Counted from the stretch's first letter, positions 1 through 7,598 are shown. The stretch: DNA of 22,583 nucleotides from Candidatus Pacearchaeota archaeon (GCA_002688875.1 NZDU01000018.1:19191-41773), one strand, 5' to 3'. Notes: generated by a model not told the origin, from the sequence alone. Made by a program: numbers and translations.

Positions 1-471
1 GGGATTGCTGAGAGGTATAAGGTTACTATGGAGGCAACTCATCATGGGCCTTTGTGCGAGATTCCTTGTTGTTTTGTGGAGTTGGGAGCTAATGAAGAGA
101 ATTTTAGAGATGAGAGGGCTGCGAGATTGTTGGCTGAAGTTGTTGCATCGCTTGATGGTTATAAAGTTGATGAGAAATGGATTCCTACGATTGGGATTGG
201 GGGGCCACATTATACTCCTAATTTTAATGAGATTCAACTTGAAAGTGATTATGCGATTGGGCATGTTATTGTAAATTATAATTTGCCTCTTACTGATAGT
301 ATTATTAGGGAGGCTGAGGGGAAAACTGAGGAGCAGGTTAAGGAGGTTTTGGTGGATTGGAAGGGGTGTGGGAAGGCTGCGGTTAGGGATGAGGTGATAG
401 ATTTATTAAATAAGGTTGGTTTGAAGTATAAGAAGACAAAAGAGGTTAAAGATAATATAAATGGGAATTAA
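1..471 (+). CDS. dtdA: D-aminoacyl-tRNA deacylase, archaeal DtdA type (3' part)
   Basis: C-terminal part of an archaeal/plant-type D-aminoacyl-tRNA deacylase, which hydrolyses D-amino acids mischarged onto tRNA. The open frame enters from the left edge, so the true start lies outside the window; the ATG at 28 is internal. Seen in the translation: EATHHGP, then CCFVELGANEENF, GIGGPHYTPNF and a late GHVIVNYNLP segment. These match the conserved DtdA blocks (EATHHGPT, FVE-G, GGGHY-P, GH). The tail is Lys-rich. The stop at 469-471 overlaps the next ATG (461) by 11 bases, so the two are probably co-transcribed. The family call is from remembered motif order and is quite secure; nothing can be said about the missing N-terminal half. 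Confidence 0.9.
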   Translation, partial: GIAERYKVTMEATHHGPLCEIPCCFVELGANEENFRDERAARLLAEVVASLDGYKVDEKWIPTIGIGGPHYTPNFNEIQLESDYAIGHVIVNYNLPLTDSIIREAEGKTEEQVKEVLVDWKGCGKAAVRDEVIDLLNKVGLKYKKTKEVKDNINGN

Positions 472-898
472 AGGTTTGATTATTGTTTTATTGGTGGTTT
501 CGGTGCTGATAAATGTTTTTCTTGTTGTTATATTGTTTAGTGAAGATGTTGTTAATATCCCTAAGACTTTGATGGTTTGTAATTTAGATAGTGAATGTGT
601 TGAGGGATTTGAGTGTGAGGAAGATATTTTATGTGATGGCAATGAGTGTTATAGTGCTAAGTTTTGTCAAAGCAATGTTGTGTTAAATGATTTTGAATGT
701 AGGGACAAAAATGATTGTAGTGAGGATACAGAGTGTGTTGATGGAAAGTGTGTTTGGACGAGGGTTACTTGTGGGAATGGAATATGTGAAGAGAAAGGGA
801 TTGATAAGGAAGTGAGTGAGATGCCTGAATGTCCCGATGGATTAGAGGCATGTGATTGGGTTTATAATTATGTTGTTTGTCCAGAGGATTGTGGGTGA
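461..898 (+). CDS. Cys-rich membrane-anchored extracellular protein
   Basis: 145-residue protein of unknown function. Residues 5-27 are one hydrophobic segment (signal anchor). The remainder is acidic and Cys-rich, with about 14 cysteines in short spaced groups such as CNLDSECVEGFEC and CRDKNDCSEDTECVDGKC. It ends in the pattern CGNGICE...CPEDCG, which I recognise as a recurrent module of secreted DPANN and halophile proteins (C-x-NG-x-CE ... CP-x-DC). The likely arrangement is a membrane-tethered, disulfide-stabilised outside domain. The start ATG at 461 overlaps the dtdA end, a sign of translational coupling. No enzyme motif is visible. Confidence is high that it is a gene and low on function. 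Confidence 0.8.
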   Translation: MGIKGLIIVLLVVSVLINVFLVVILFSEDVVNIPKTLMVCNLDSECVEGFECEEDILCDGNECYSAKFCQSNVVLNDFECRDKNDCSEDTECVDGKCVWTRVTCGNGICEEKGIDKEVSEMPECPDGLEACDWVYNYVVCPEDCG

Positions 899-1381
899 TT
901 AGAATTTATTATTGATAATCTTACAAAATTCTTTAACTTTCTTTATATATTCTTTATTATCTATTTGTCTATCTTGTACTTCTAAAGTGGCTAGAGGTTT
1001 TTTGTTTGAGAGTTTTTCCATTATGTATTGTGCGTTTTCTGGGGATGCTCCGAAGGTTATGAAAAGGGCTAGTTTTTTTATTTTGGTTTTGTTTTGTTTG
1101 ATGAAAGTTTTTATTGCTGGGCAGATTCCGTCCCAGATTGGGGTGCCGATGATTATTAGGTCGAAGTTTTTTGGATTGTTTTTTAATGGTTGTATGGTTG
1201 TTGGGGTTTTTAGTTCTTCGTCGAATGCTCCCTTGAACCAGCTTAGTAAATGAGATCTGTCTTTTTTGTCTATGAGTCTTTCGGTTTTTGCTCCTAGAGT
1301 TCTAGCTATTAGCTCGGCTACTCTATGGGTGTTGTTGTGTCTTGAGTAATAGACTACTAGTATCTTTTTATTGTTGAACAT
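899..1381 (-). CDS. Flavodoxin-like FMN protein
   Basis: 160 residues, the normal size for a single-domain flavodoxin. The N-terminus is a beta strand followed by YYSRHNNTHRVAELIA, the FMN-phosphate loop (usual form S-x-T-GNT; here SRHNNT). GTPIWDGICPAI at about residues 78-89 matches the GTP-x-W flavin-binding loop of the flavodoxin_4/5 group. The likely role is low-potential electron carrier or small flavin reductase. It is the last gene of a minus-strand run behind korB, and its start overlaps the preceding kinase gene by 14 bases (1368-1381). That context suggests it could accept electrons from the 2-oxoacid oxidoreductase, as no ferredoxin gene is present here; this partnership is inference. 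Confidence 0.85.
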   Translation of the reverse strand: MFNNKKILVVYYSRHNNTHRVAELIARTLGAKTERLIDKKDRSHLLSWFKGAFDEELKTPTTIQPLKNNPKNFDLIIIGTPIWDGICPAIKTFIKQNKTKIKKLALFITFGASPENAQYIMEKLSNKKPLATLEVQDRQIDNKEYIKKVKEFCKIINNKF

Positions 1382-1889
1382 TTTTGATGTTTTTATTTAC
1401 TTCAATGAGTACTTTTTCAATTGATTTATTAGTGGTGTCTATTGTTATTTCATTACTTTTCTTAGTATTTATTGCCCTATTATAGAATTCTTTAAGTTCT
1501 TTTATTGAGAGTCTGTTTCTTTTAGTTTCTCTAATCTGTAATTCTTTGAAATTTGTTGTGAAAAATAATTGTATAGTTTTTACCTTATATTTTCTTCCTA
1601 AACTGATGAATTTATTTAAGTATAGTTTTCCATTTTTATCTTTATATGATAATGTTCCTTCCAAGATGACTGTGTAATTATTTTTTAGGTAATTGTCAGC
1701 GATTCTTCTAGCGTTCTCGATCACAACTTCGTTATTTTTATCTCCATCGACGATTCCGTGATAGAACATGTTGGTGTGAATAATTGCGGTTTTTTCTTTT
1801 GGAAAATATTTTCTTAGTTTTTCAGCTATCGTGGTTTTACCTGAGCATGCTACTCCTCTAATTATTATTAGTTTATTTTTCATTGTCAT
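1368..1889 (-). CDS. P-loop kinase-like protein (adenylate-kinase/AAA_33 style)
   Basis: 173-residue P-loop NTPase. Residues 12-20 read GVACSGKTT, a Walker A motif preceded by a hydrophobic strand. A second block, VILEGTLSYKDK, resembles the acceptor-side strand of small-molecule or zeta-type kinases, and RETKRNR around 120-126 looks like an Arg-rich lid. The phosphate acceptor is unknown. The gene begins at the base directly after the korB stop (zero spacing) and overlaps the flavodoxin, so it sits inside a compact operon. An in-frame second ATG at 1881-1883 would remove only two residues. It is unrelated in sequence to the other P-loop gene of this operon except for the nucleotide site. Confidence 0.75.
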   Translation of the reverse strand: MTMKNKLIIIRGVACSGKTTIAEKLRKYFPKEKTAIIHTNMFYHGIVDGDKNNEVVIENARRIADNYLKNNYTVILEGTLSYKDKNGKLYLNKFISLGRKYKVKTIQLFFTTNFKELQIRETKRNRLSIKELKEFYNRAINTKKSNEITIDTTNKSIEKVLIEVNKNIKNVQQ

Positions 1890-2741
1890 TTATCTTTTTA
1901 GTTGTTTCCAACTTATTCTTTTCTTTTTGAGATTTTGGAGTTGGGGCCATTCTTCGTATAGGGTGTTTCTGTGTGTTTGGTAGAAAATTCCTAGAGGTAT
2001 CTTTGTTTCTGATTGATTGTAGTCGAATTGTCTTGCTAGTTTTAATGCTCTTGATAGTTTTTGGGGTTTTGGGATTTTGTACATTCTGTCGTCTTTTCCG
2101 TTTGTTTCTAGGTTGAAGACCATGCAGTCTTGGATTACTTCTACGAATGAGAATCCCTTGTGTTTGATTGCGGCTTCGATTGTTTGTTGGGTGTGGTCTA
2201 GGTCTCGGGCGTTGCATCTTGCTACGAAGGTTGCGTTGGCGGAGAGTGCTAAATGGATGGGGTTTAGGGGTTGGTTGAATTCTCCTAATGGTTCTGATTT
2301 TGTTTTGAATCCTAATTGGCTGGTTGGAGTGGCTTGGCCGGTTGTTAGTGAGAATGATTGATTGTCGAAGACGATTAGAGTTATGTCTGGGTTGAATCTG
2401 CAGGCGTGGATGAAATGGGCCATTCCTTCTGAATATGTGTCTCCGTCTCCGGCGAAGGCTATTACGTTTAAGTTTGGGTTTCCTAGTTTTATTCCTATTG
2501 CTAGAGGGATTGCTCGTCCGTGTAAGCCGTAAAGTCCTGAGATGTTTAGATAGTCGAAGATTTTTCCATGGCAACCTACTCCGCATGTCATCGCGAAGCT
2601 TTCTCGTTTATGTCCTTGTTTGATTAGGGATTCTATGGCTTTTTGAGAAGATTCTAGGATCATGTTGTCGGGGCAACTTGGGCACCAAGTTATTTTCTTG
2701 GTAGTTCGTAGAGGGTCTCCGGGGAGTGATGGGGGGTTCAT
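1890..2741 (-). CDS. korB: 2-oxoacid:ferredoxin oxidoreductase, beta subunit (TPP-binding)
   Basis: 283 residues. The beta subunit binds thiamine diphosphate and a [4Fe-4S] cluster and decarboxylates a 2-oxoacid to acyl-CoA with transfer of electrons to ferredoxin or flavodoxin. Visible: CPSC at C20/C23, CGVGC at C53/C57 and a late Cys206 as cluster ligands; GDGD at 98-101 with Asn127 downstream as the TPP/Mg motif; and TTGQATPTS, matching the family's TGGQ-SPT. The substrate (pyruvate, 2-oxoglutarate or branched-chain) cannot be read from sequence. Its start overlaps the upstream kinase stop by 4 bases (2738-2741). Its partner korA is not adjacent: a tRNA gene and a kinase separate them. Confidence 0.93.
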   Translation of the reverse strand: MNPPSLPGDPLRTTKKITWCPSCPDNMILESSQKAIESLIKQGHKRESFAMTCGVGCHGKIFDYLNISGLYGLHGRAIPLAIGIKLGNPNLNVIAFAGDGDTYSEGMAHFIHACRFNPDITLIVFDNQSFSLTTGQATPTSQLGFKTKSEPLGEFNQPLNPIHLALSANATFVARCNARDLDHTQQTIEAAIKHKGFSFVEVIQDCMVFNLETNGKDDRMYKIPKPQKLSRALKLARQFDYNQSETKIPLGIFYQTHRNTLYEEWPQLQNLKKKRISWKQLKR

Positions 2742-3271
2742 TTTAGTTTGAAATGTTTTTTAATTTTAAGTGCAGTCTTGTTTGCGGATAGGTTTGTGTT
2801 ATCTATAGTGTATGAATCAACGAAGGGGATTGGAGATAATAGATCGTATTTTGAAAGAGTTTTTTTAAGGGTATTTACTTCTCTTATTTTTGCGTGTTTT
2901 CTTCTTGAAATGTTTTTTACTCTTTTAGATAATTCCTTTTCATTGCATGATAATTGAACAAAATTAACTTTCCCATTATGTTTTTTTATCTTTGATATAA
3001 GTTTTTTGACCCACCTGTCATCCGTTTTATATGCATAGCAAAAGGTGAATATGACTCCGCGTACTTTTTGTTTTGCTGCTTCTTCTAGAAGTTCGATTCT
3101 TATTTTATCATTAAAACTGAAATAAGATTTAGTACTTGATTTTATAATTGAACTAATTAGATCAACTGTTAATTGATTGTGGAATATTTTGTATCCAGTT
3201 TTTTTTGCTAGTGCTTTGGCTACAGTTAATTTACCTACTGCAGGTGGTCCGTAAATGAATATTAGTTTCAT
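2738..3271 (-). CDS. P-loop kinase-like ATPase (GPPAVGKLT family)
   Basis: 177 residues. Walker A is GPPAVGKLT at 8-16, followed by TGYKIFHNQLTVDL, which I recognise as the hallmark of a widespread AAA_33/shikimate-kinase-like family whose substrate is not established. GVIFTFCYAY holds the second core strand and RVKNISRRKHAK looks like the Arg-rich lid. It opens a four-gene operon (this gene, korB, second kinase, flavodoxin) with 4-base and 14-base overlaps and one zero-base junction. An AT-rich TATA-like stretch at about 3286-3298 lies 20-27 nt before the ATG, with no Shine-Dalgarno site, so the message is probably leaderless. The role next to korB is unknown. Confidence 0.75.
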   Translation of the reverse strand: MKLIFIYGPPAVGKLTVAKALAKKTGYKIFHNQLTVDLISSIIKSSTKSYFSFNDKIRIELLEEAAKQKVRGVIFTFCYAYKTDDRWVKKLISKIKKHNGKVNFVQLSCNEKELSKRVKNISRRKHAKIREVNTLKKTLSKYDLLSPIPFVDSYTIDNTNLSANKTALKIKKHFKLK

Positions 3272-3285
3272 ATTTTAATTTGTTT

Positions 3286-3298
3286 ATTTATATTTAAT
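3286..3298 (-). promoter_or_regulatory. TATA-like element for the kinase-korB operon
   Basis: The minus strand reads TTAAATATAAATA, centred about 20-24 nt before the start at 3271. This is close to the spacing of other leaderless genes in the window. It is very AT-rich surroundings, so the exact box is uncertain. Confidence 0.4.
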
Positions 3299-3323
3299 TT
3301 TTTATTATCAAAAATATTGAGTA

Positions 3324-3405
3324 CGCCGGCAGAGGGACTCGAACCCTCGCGTCCCGAAGGACATCGATTGACAGTCGATTGCGATAACCACTCCGCCATA
3401 CCGGC
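3324..3405 (-). tRNA. Class II tRNA with anticodon GUC on a Ser-like body
   Basis: An 82-nt gene folds as a complete cloverleaf. The acceptor is GCCGGTA/TGCCGGC with G73; the D stem is GCG/CGC with A14, G18, G19 and A21 in place; the anticodon stem is ATCGA/TCGAT with the 7-nt loop CTGTCAA (U33, anticodon GUC at 34-36); the T arm is GAGGG-TTCGAGT-CCCTC. CCA is not encoded. GUC would read Asp codons, but the variable region is 14 nt and forms GTCC-TTCG-GGAC plus two unpaired bases. This is the same V-arm architecture as tRNA-Ser(GCU) at 10999-11079. Archaeal tRNA-Asp is class I with a short variable loop; only Ser and Leu tRNAs are class II in archaea. Charging (Asp, Ser or both) cannot be decided here. 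It has its own TATA box 27 nt upstream and lies between korA and the korB operon. Confidence 0.9.
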
Positions 3406-3427
3406 GCTATTTTTTAAACAAACCGAA

Positions 3428-3438
3428 ATATTTAAATA
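3428..3438 (-). promoter_or_regulatory. TATA box of the GUC tRNA
   Basis: The minus strand reads GTATTTAAATA, centred about 27 nt before the tRNA 5' end at 3405. The spacing matches the other TATA elements in this window, so the tRNA is likely transcribed independently of korA. Confidence 0.7.
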
Positions 3439-3455
3439 CTTCTTATGCTTGTTGT

Positions 3456-3488
3456 AATAGATTGACAGTCTATTGGGTTCAGCCACTC
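3456..3488 (-). pseudogene. Degenerate tRNA 5'-half fragment (GUC anticodon arm copy)
   Basis: Upstream of the intact GUC tRNA, the minus strand carries AATAGA-CTGTCAA-TCTATT (3456-3474), a 6-bp stem with the same 7-nt loop. GAGTGG (3483-3488) precedes it at nearly the same distance as in the tRNA D loop (7 versus 6 intervening bases). Over the anticodon arm the two copies differ only by a compensatory-looking change in the stem (CG pair to AT). The D stem is broken (AAA opposite CCC) and no T arm or acceptor 3' strand follows. I read it as a decayed partial duplicate of the neighbouring tRNA. It lies in the korA 3' UTR. Confidence 0.6.
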
Positions 3489-3532
3489 TTTTCGAACCTT
3501 TTTTATTTATGTTTATATTTGGTGATTTCATA

Positions 3533-5074
3533 TTATTTTCTCAACTCCCTTTCTAATTGTTTTTTTAGTTCATCTGATCTGAAAGGTCTTCCATCGTATT
3601 TTAATATTCGGTTTTTGATTGAGATTCCTGTTTTTTCTCTGATGATACGGCCGAGTTGGCCGGTTAGATTGCTTTCGATTAGGATGATTTTGTTTGCTTT
3701 TTGCATTTCTTTTTTAATTTGATTTGATAATGGTTTCATGTAGATTACTTGGAGAAATTTGTAGTCTAGGTCTTTTATGGCGTCGACTATTGCTCCTTTT
3801 GGGGAGCCCCACGCGATTATGAGGTTTTTGCTGTTCTTTTTCCCGTGGGTTTTTATCATGGGGAACTGGGTGCAGGCTTGTTGGATCTTTTTGTATTTTT
3901 CTAGGCGTTTGTTTGCGTTTGTTATTGCTATTGTTGGGTCTTCAGTTGTTATGCCGTATTGGTTGTGTTCATAGCTTGTGGCCTTTATTATTGTATTTTT
4001 CTCTCCAGGGACTTCTCTGTTTACTTTTACTTTTATTGGTTTTTGAGGTTTGATTGTTGATGAGAATTCGGATTCTGCTATGTGTTTGTCAGATAGTATT
4101 ATGGTTAGGGCTTTGTGTTTTTCTGAGAGGTAGAATGCTTGGTTTGTTATTTCTATGGTTTCTGTTGGGTCTCCTGGTGCTATTACTATTCGTGGGAATT
4201 CTCCGTGGCCTGCCCTTAAGGCTATGTCTAAATCTCCTTGCATGTTGTATGTTGGGATTCCGGTTCCTGGGCCTACTCGGCTGGCTAGATAGACTACTAA
4301 TGGAATTTCTGAGATGCCTTGCATGCTAAGTCCTTCAGTCATTAGGTCGAATCCTCCGCCTGAGGTTCCTATCATTGTTTTGGCTCCTGCGAAGCTTGAA
4401 CCTAGGGCCATGTTTACTACTGAGATTTCGCTTTCTGCTTGGAATGCCATGAAATTATGTTCTAGTTGTTTTTTTGCAAGTTCGTGTAATGCATTTGTTG
4501 CGGGGGTCATTGGGTAGGCAATGTATAAGTCTATGTTTGAGTTGATTGCTCCTAATGAGATTGCTTTGCTTCCGCTGAGAAGGGTTGGCTTGTTGTTTAG
4601 TTTTTTTAGTTGGTTTGTTTGTTTTTGGGAGTTGTATCCTGCTGTTGCTGCTTCTAGTGAAGATTTTAGATATGGTTTGCCTTTTAGGTTTGAGTTAATT
4701 TGAGTTAGGAGAATTTGTTTTTCTATTCCTAGAACTTTTGCTAAAGCTCCGGCTAGAGCAATGTTGGCATTAAGTCCAAGGTTTAGAAATGGTTTGTAAT
4801 CGATTATAATTGTGTTTTTGTTGATGTTATTTTTGTGGACTTGTTTTGTGTTTTCGTCTAATGCGATTATTATGTCAATTTTGGATTCGTGGCTTGATAT
4901 TTGTTTATCGGAGATTGAAAGGACGTTGAAGTTGTGGCCTCCTCGGATTATTGAGGGATAGTCTCGGTAGTTGAAGATAAAATAGCCTTGGCTTAATAAT
5001 GTTTGAGCTATTATTGCTGAGACTTTGTTAATGCCTTGTCCTGCTTTTCCTCCGATTAGGATATTTAGTCTCAT
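3533..5074 (-). CDS. korA: 2-oxoacid:ferredoxin oxidoreductase, fused gamma-alpha subunit
   Basis: 513 residues. The N-terminal gamma domain (about 1-150) has GGKAGQG at 8-14 and IIRGGHN at about 42-48. The alpha domain begins near 165, with YPMTPAT at 187-193, a mobile E-rich segment AFQAESE, and GTSGGGFDLMTEGLSMQ. The order gamma-alpha is that of the archaeal/actinobacterial KorA group. It pairs with the TPP-binding KorB at 1890-2741 to oxidise a 2-oxoacid. No delta (2x4Fe-4S ferredoxin) subunit is seen nearby, consistent with a two-subunit enzyme. The start is supported by an AGGTGA Shine-Dalgarno site at 5078-5083 and a TATA box at 5106-5114. Unusually, korA and korB are separated by a tRNA and a kinase gene. 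Confidence 0.93.
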   Translation of the reverse strand: MRLNILIGGKAGQGINKVSAIIAQTLLSQGYFIFNYRDYPSIIRGGHNFNVLSISDKQISSHESKIDIIIALDENTKQVHKNNINKNTIIIDYKPFLNLGLNANIALAGALAKVLGIEKQILLTQINSNLKGKPYLKSSLEAATAGYNSQKQTNQLKKLNNKPTLLSGSKAISLGAINSNIDLYIAYPMTPATNALHELAKKQLEHNFMAFQAESEISVVNMALGSSFAGAKTMIGTSGGGFDLMTEGLSMQGISEIPLVVYLASRVGPGTGIPTYNMQGDLDIALRAGHGEFPRIVIAPGDPTETIEITNQAFYLSEKHKALTIILSDKHIAESEFSSTIKPQKPIKVKVNREVPGEKNTIIKATSYEHNQYGITTEDPTIAITNANKRLEKYKKIQQACTQFPMIKTHGKKNSKNLIIAWGSPKGAIVDAIKDLDYKFLQVIYMKPLSNQIKKEMQKANKIILIESNLTGQLGRIIREKTGISIKNRILKYDGRPFRSDELKKQLERELRK

Positions 5075-5077
5075 GTT

Positions 5078-5114
5078 TCACCTTTTTGAATAGAAAGGAG
5101 GGTTGTTATATAAA
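5078..5114 (-). promoter_or_regulatory. korA TATA box and Shine-Dalgarno site
   Basis: The TATA element is CTTTATATAAC on the minus strand, centred near 5110. The Shine-Dalgarno site AGGTGA at 5078-5083 is three bases before the ATG. The TATA lies about 36 nt before the start, leaving room for a roughly 10-nt leader. This is one of the few leadered genes here. Confidence 0.7.
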
Positions 5115-5139
5115 GTTTGGGATGGATTATTTTCTAATA

Positions 5140-5559
5140 TTAATTTATAGAAATCTCAAGCATGTCTTTAATATGATCTGGAAGCATTCTTCTTAGGTGA
5201 GGTTCGACTTTTTCCTCAAATATTTTTTGAAGGTAGTGATCATTGCTATTAACTTCTTGATTATGTCCGTAAACTCCTTTATGGTCATAGTTGATAATTT
5301 GGTCTCTCTCAAAACTTGCATATAATCCTCGTGCCCTATTTTCGGGTTGATATTCAGGTAATGACGCGCTTAATTTACGGGTATCCCTTGATCTATTAGG
5401 ATCGTTTTCTATCTTTTCTGTTTCGTATTCACAAAATACTTCATATTCTGTGCCATCAATAGAAATCTTTGCATTTAGATGCTGGGTTGATTTCGTACGT
5501 GAAGTAAATGTGGGGGAATCAATTTGCTCCTCTAATTCTAGATTATTAGTTGAATTCAT
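5140..5559 (-). CDS. Hypothetical protein, soluble, unknown family
   Basis: 139 residues with no signal peptide, membrane segment or recognised motif. The N-terminus is Ser/Thr/Asn-rich and probably disordered (1-28). Residues 29-50 (AKISIDGTEYEVFCEYETEK) look like a beta hairpin. The C-terminal third (KIFEEKVEPHLRRMLPDHIK) looks helical. A TATA box, ATATTTAAAT at 5581-5590, sits 27 nt before the ATG with no Shine-Dalgarno site, supporting the start and a leaderless message. Its codons lack the C/A third-position preference of neighbouring minus-strand genes such as korA and acs, so it may be a recent arrival. I do not recognise it. Confidence 0.65.
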   Translation of the reverse strand: MNSTNNLELEEQIDSPTFTSRTKSTQHLNAKISIDGTEYEVFCEYETEKIENDPNRSRDTRKLSASLPEYQPENRARGLYASFERDQIINYDHKGVYGHNQEVNSNDHYLQKIFEEKVEPHLRRMLPDHIKDMLEISIN

Positions 5560-5580
5560 AGTTTATTCAGGGACTGTTTG

Positions 5581-5590
5581 ATTTAAATAT
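5581..5590 (-). promoter_or_regulatory. TATA box for the gene at 5140-5559
   Basis: ATATTTAAAT on the minus strand is centred 27 nt before the ATG, giving leaderless spacing. Confidence 0.6.
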
Positions 5591-5610
5591 TTTATCGTGA
5601 TCAGTTAGTA

Positions 5611-7563
5611 TTATTTTGGATGATTTTTGTTAGCAATGATCTTCTTTATCTCATCAACACTTTTAGGATTTAATAAAGTCGATAGACCTTTGGGTTCTTC
5701 ATTAATTAAAAGGCTTTTGAGAATTCTCCTCATGATTTTTCCACTTCTTGTTTTGGGTAGTTGGTTTACTACATAGATGAAGGATGGGCGGGCGGTGGGG
5801 CCTATTTTTTTGTCTACGTGGGATTTGATTTGTTTTTCTAGGTTTGATGGGTGTTTATTGTGTTTGAGAATTAGGAATGCTACTGGGACTTCTCCTTTTA
5901 GTTTGTCTGGAATTGGGACTACTGCGCATTCGTTTACTAATTTGTGTTGGCTTATTGCGTCTTCTAGTTCGGCTGTTGATAATCGGTGGCCGGCTACTTT
6001 CATTACGTCGTCGGTTCTGCCTGTTATACGGATTAAATTGTCTTTAGTTATAAAGGCTCCGTCACTGCTGTCATAATATTTCTTTTTGTATTTAGTTAGG
6101 TATTGCCAATATGTTTTGAGGTATTTTGGATGGTTTTTGTAAACTCCATGTAATAGGCCAGGGGCGAAGGGCGATTTTTGTACGATGAATCCTAATTGGT
6201 TTTTCTTTTTTTCTTTTCCTTTCTCATCGACGATTATGTGTTTTATTCCTGGGAAACTTTTACCTGCTAGAGTTGGGACGAATGGGCCGATTCCGGGAAG
6301 GACGTTTACTATGGTTCCTCCAGTTTCTGTTTGCCACCAAGTGTCTATGATTGGGCAACGTGAATGTCCTATCTTTTTGAAATACCAGTTCCAGGCATCT
6401 TTGTCAATTGGTTCGCCTACTGATCCTAGAATTTTTAGAGAGGGCATTTTGTATTTTTTTATGTATTTTTCTGGGAATTTCATGAACATTCTTATTGCTG
6501 TTGGGGCTGTGTAGAATGCTGTTACGTTGTGTTTTTCAATTATCTTCCACCATCGGTCTGGTTTTGGGAAGTCTGGACTGCCTTCGTAGATTAGAGTTGT
6601 TGAACCGTTTAATAGGGGTCCGTAAAATGCGTAGGTATGGCCTGTGATCCAGCCGATGTCGGCTGTGCACCACATTACGTCGTTATCTTTTAAATTGAAG
6701 TTCCATTTGGTTGTGATGTATGCATGTGTTGCATAGCCCCCTGTGTCGTGGACAACTCCTTTTGGTTTACCGGTTGTTCCAGAGGTATAGAGGATGAACA
6801 TTGGGTCTTCTGATTTGACTGTTGTCGGGATGAACTTACTACTAGCGGTTTTCATTTCTTTATTGAAGTCACGGATTTTTAAACCTCTTACAGATTTTTT
6901 TAATCTTGGGACTACGATTATTTTTTTTATTGTTGTACGTTTTGCTGCTAGTTTTGCTTTTTTTAGTAGATTAATTGGTTTTCCACGTCGGTAATATCCG
7001 TCTGCAGTTATTAGGAGTTTTGCTTTGCCATCTTGGATTCTTGCTTTTAATGCGTCGCTTGAGAATGCAGAGAATACTACTGAGTGGATGGCTCCTATTC
7101 TTGTACAGGCTAACATGGCTACTAATGCTTCGGGGATTAAAGGTAAGTAAATAGAGACTACGTCTCCTTTCTTGATTTTGTATTTAGTTAGGACGTTTGA
7201 GAATTTGCAGACTTTTTCATGGAGTTCTTTGTAGGTTAGTATTGTGGGTTTTTCATTTGTTGGTTCTGGGACGAAGATTAGTGCTGGTTTGTTTGCGTTT
7301 TTGAAAAGATGTCGGTCTATGCAATTATATGAGAAGTTTAATTTTCCTCCTTTGAACCATTTGAAGTATGGGAGTTTTTCTTCGTATGTGGTTGTCCAAG
7401 GTTCTTCCCAGTCTAGTCCTTCTTTGGCAATTTTGGCCCAGAATTTTATTGGGTTTTTATCTGCTTCTTTGTAGATTTTTGGATTGTTTACGTAAGCTAT
7501 TTCTTTCATAGCTTTGCTGGGCCAGTATTTAGATCCTTTTTTGGTAATGTATTTAATTGCCAT
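5611..7563 (-). CDS. acs: Acetyl-CoA synthetase, AMP-forming
   Basis: 650 residues, full family length. It activates acetate (or a similar short acid) to acyl-CoA through an acyl-adenylate; the cytosolic reaction is reversible in principle. Adenylate-forming motifs are in order: YTSGTTGKPKG at 259-269, DTWWQTETGG at 407-416, GRTDDVMKVAGHR from 515, and PKTRSGKIMRR from 603, with catalytic Lys609, the residue acetylated in regulated homologues. The N-terminal acetyl-CoA synthetase domain (FWAKIAKEGLDWEEPW) is present. The start is supported by a TATA-like TTTATTAA at 7591-7598, 31 nt upstream, with no Shine-Dalgarno site. With KorAB it links 2-oxoacid, acyl-CoA and free acid. The Trp in WWQTETGG suggests a short-chain (acetate) pocket by family precedent. 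Confidence 0.95.
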   Translation of the reverse strand: MAIKYITKKGSKYWPSKAMKEIAYVNNPKIYKEADKNPIKFWAKIAKEGLDWEEPWTTTYEEKLPYFKWFKGGKLNFSYNCIDRHLFKNANKPALIFVPEPTNEKPTILTYKELHEKVCKFSNVLTKYKIKKGDVVSIYLPLIPEALVAMLACTRIGAIHSVVFSAFSSDALKARIQDGKAKLLITADGYYRRGKPINLLKKAKLAAKRTTIKKIIVVPRLKKSVRGLKIRDFNKEMKTASSKFIPTTVKSEDPMFILYTSGTTGKPKGVVHDTGGYATHAYITTKWNFNLKDNDVMWCTADIGWITGHTYAFYGPLLNGSTTLIYEGSPDFPKPDRWWKIIEKHNVTAFYTAPTAIRMFMKFPEKYIKKYKMPSLKILGSVGEPIDKDAWNWYFKKIGHSRCPIIDTWWQTETGGTIVNVLPGIGPFVPTLAGKSFPGIKHIIVDEKGKEKKKNQLGFIVQKSPFAPGLLHGVYKNHPKYLKTYWQYLTKYKKKYYDSSDGAFITKDNLIRITGRTDDVMKVAGHRLSTAELEDAISQHKLVNECAVVPIPDKLKGEVPVAFLILKHNKHPSNLEKQIKSHVDKKIGPTARPSFIYVVNQLPKTRSGKIMRRILKSLLINEEPKGLSTLLNPKSVDEIKKIIANKNHPK

Positions 7564-7590
7564 CTCTTTTTTACTAGGAGTGAGTGGGAA

Positions 7591-7598
7591 TTAATAAA
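7591..7598 (-). promoter_or_regulatory. TATA-like element of acs
   Basis: TTTATTAA on the minus strand is centred about 31 nt before the ATG. It is slightly farther than for most genes here. Confidence 0.45.
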
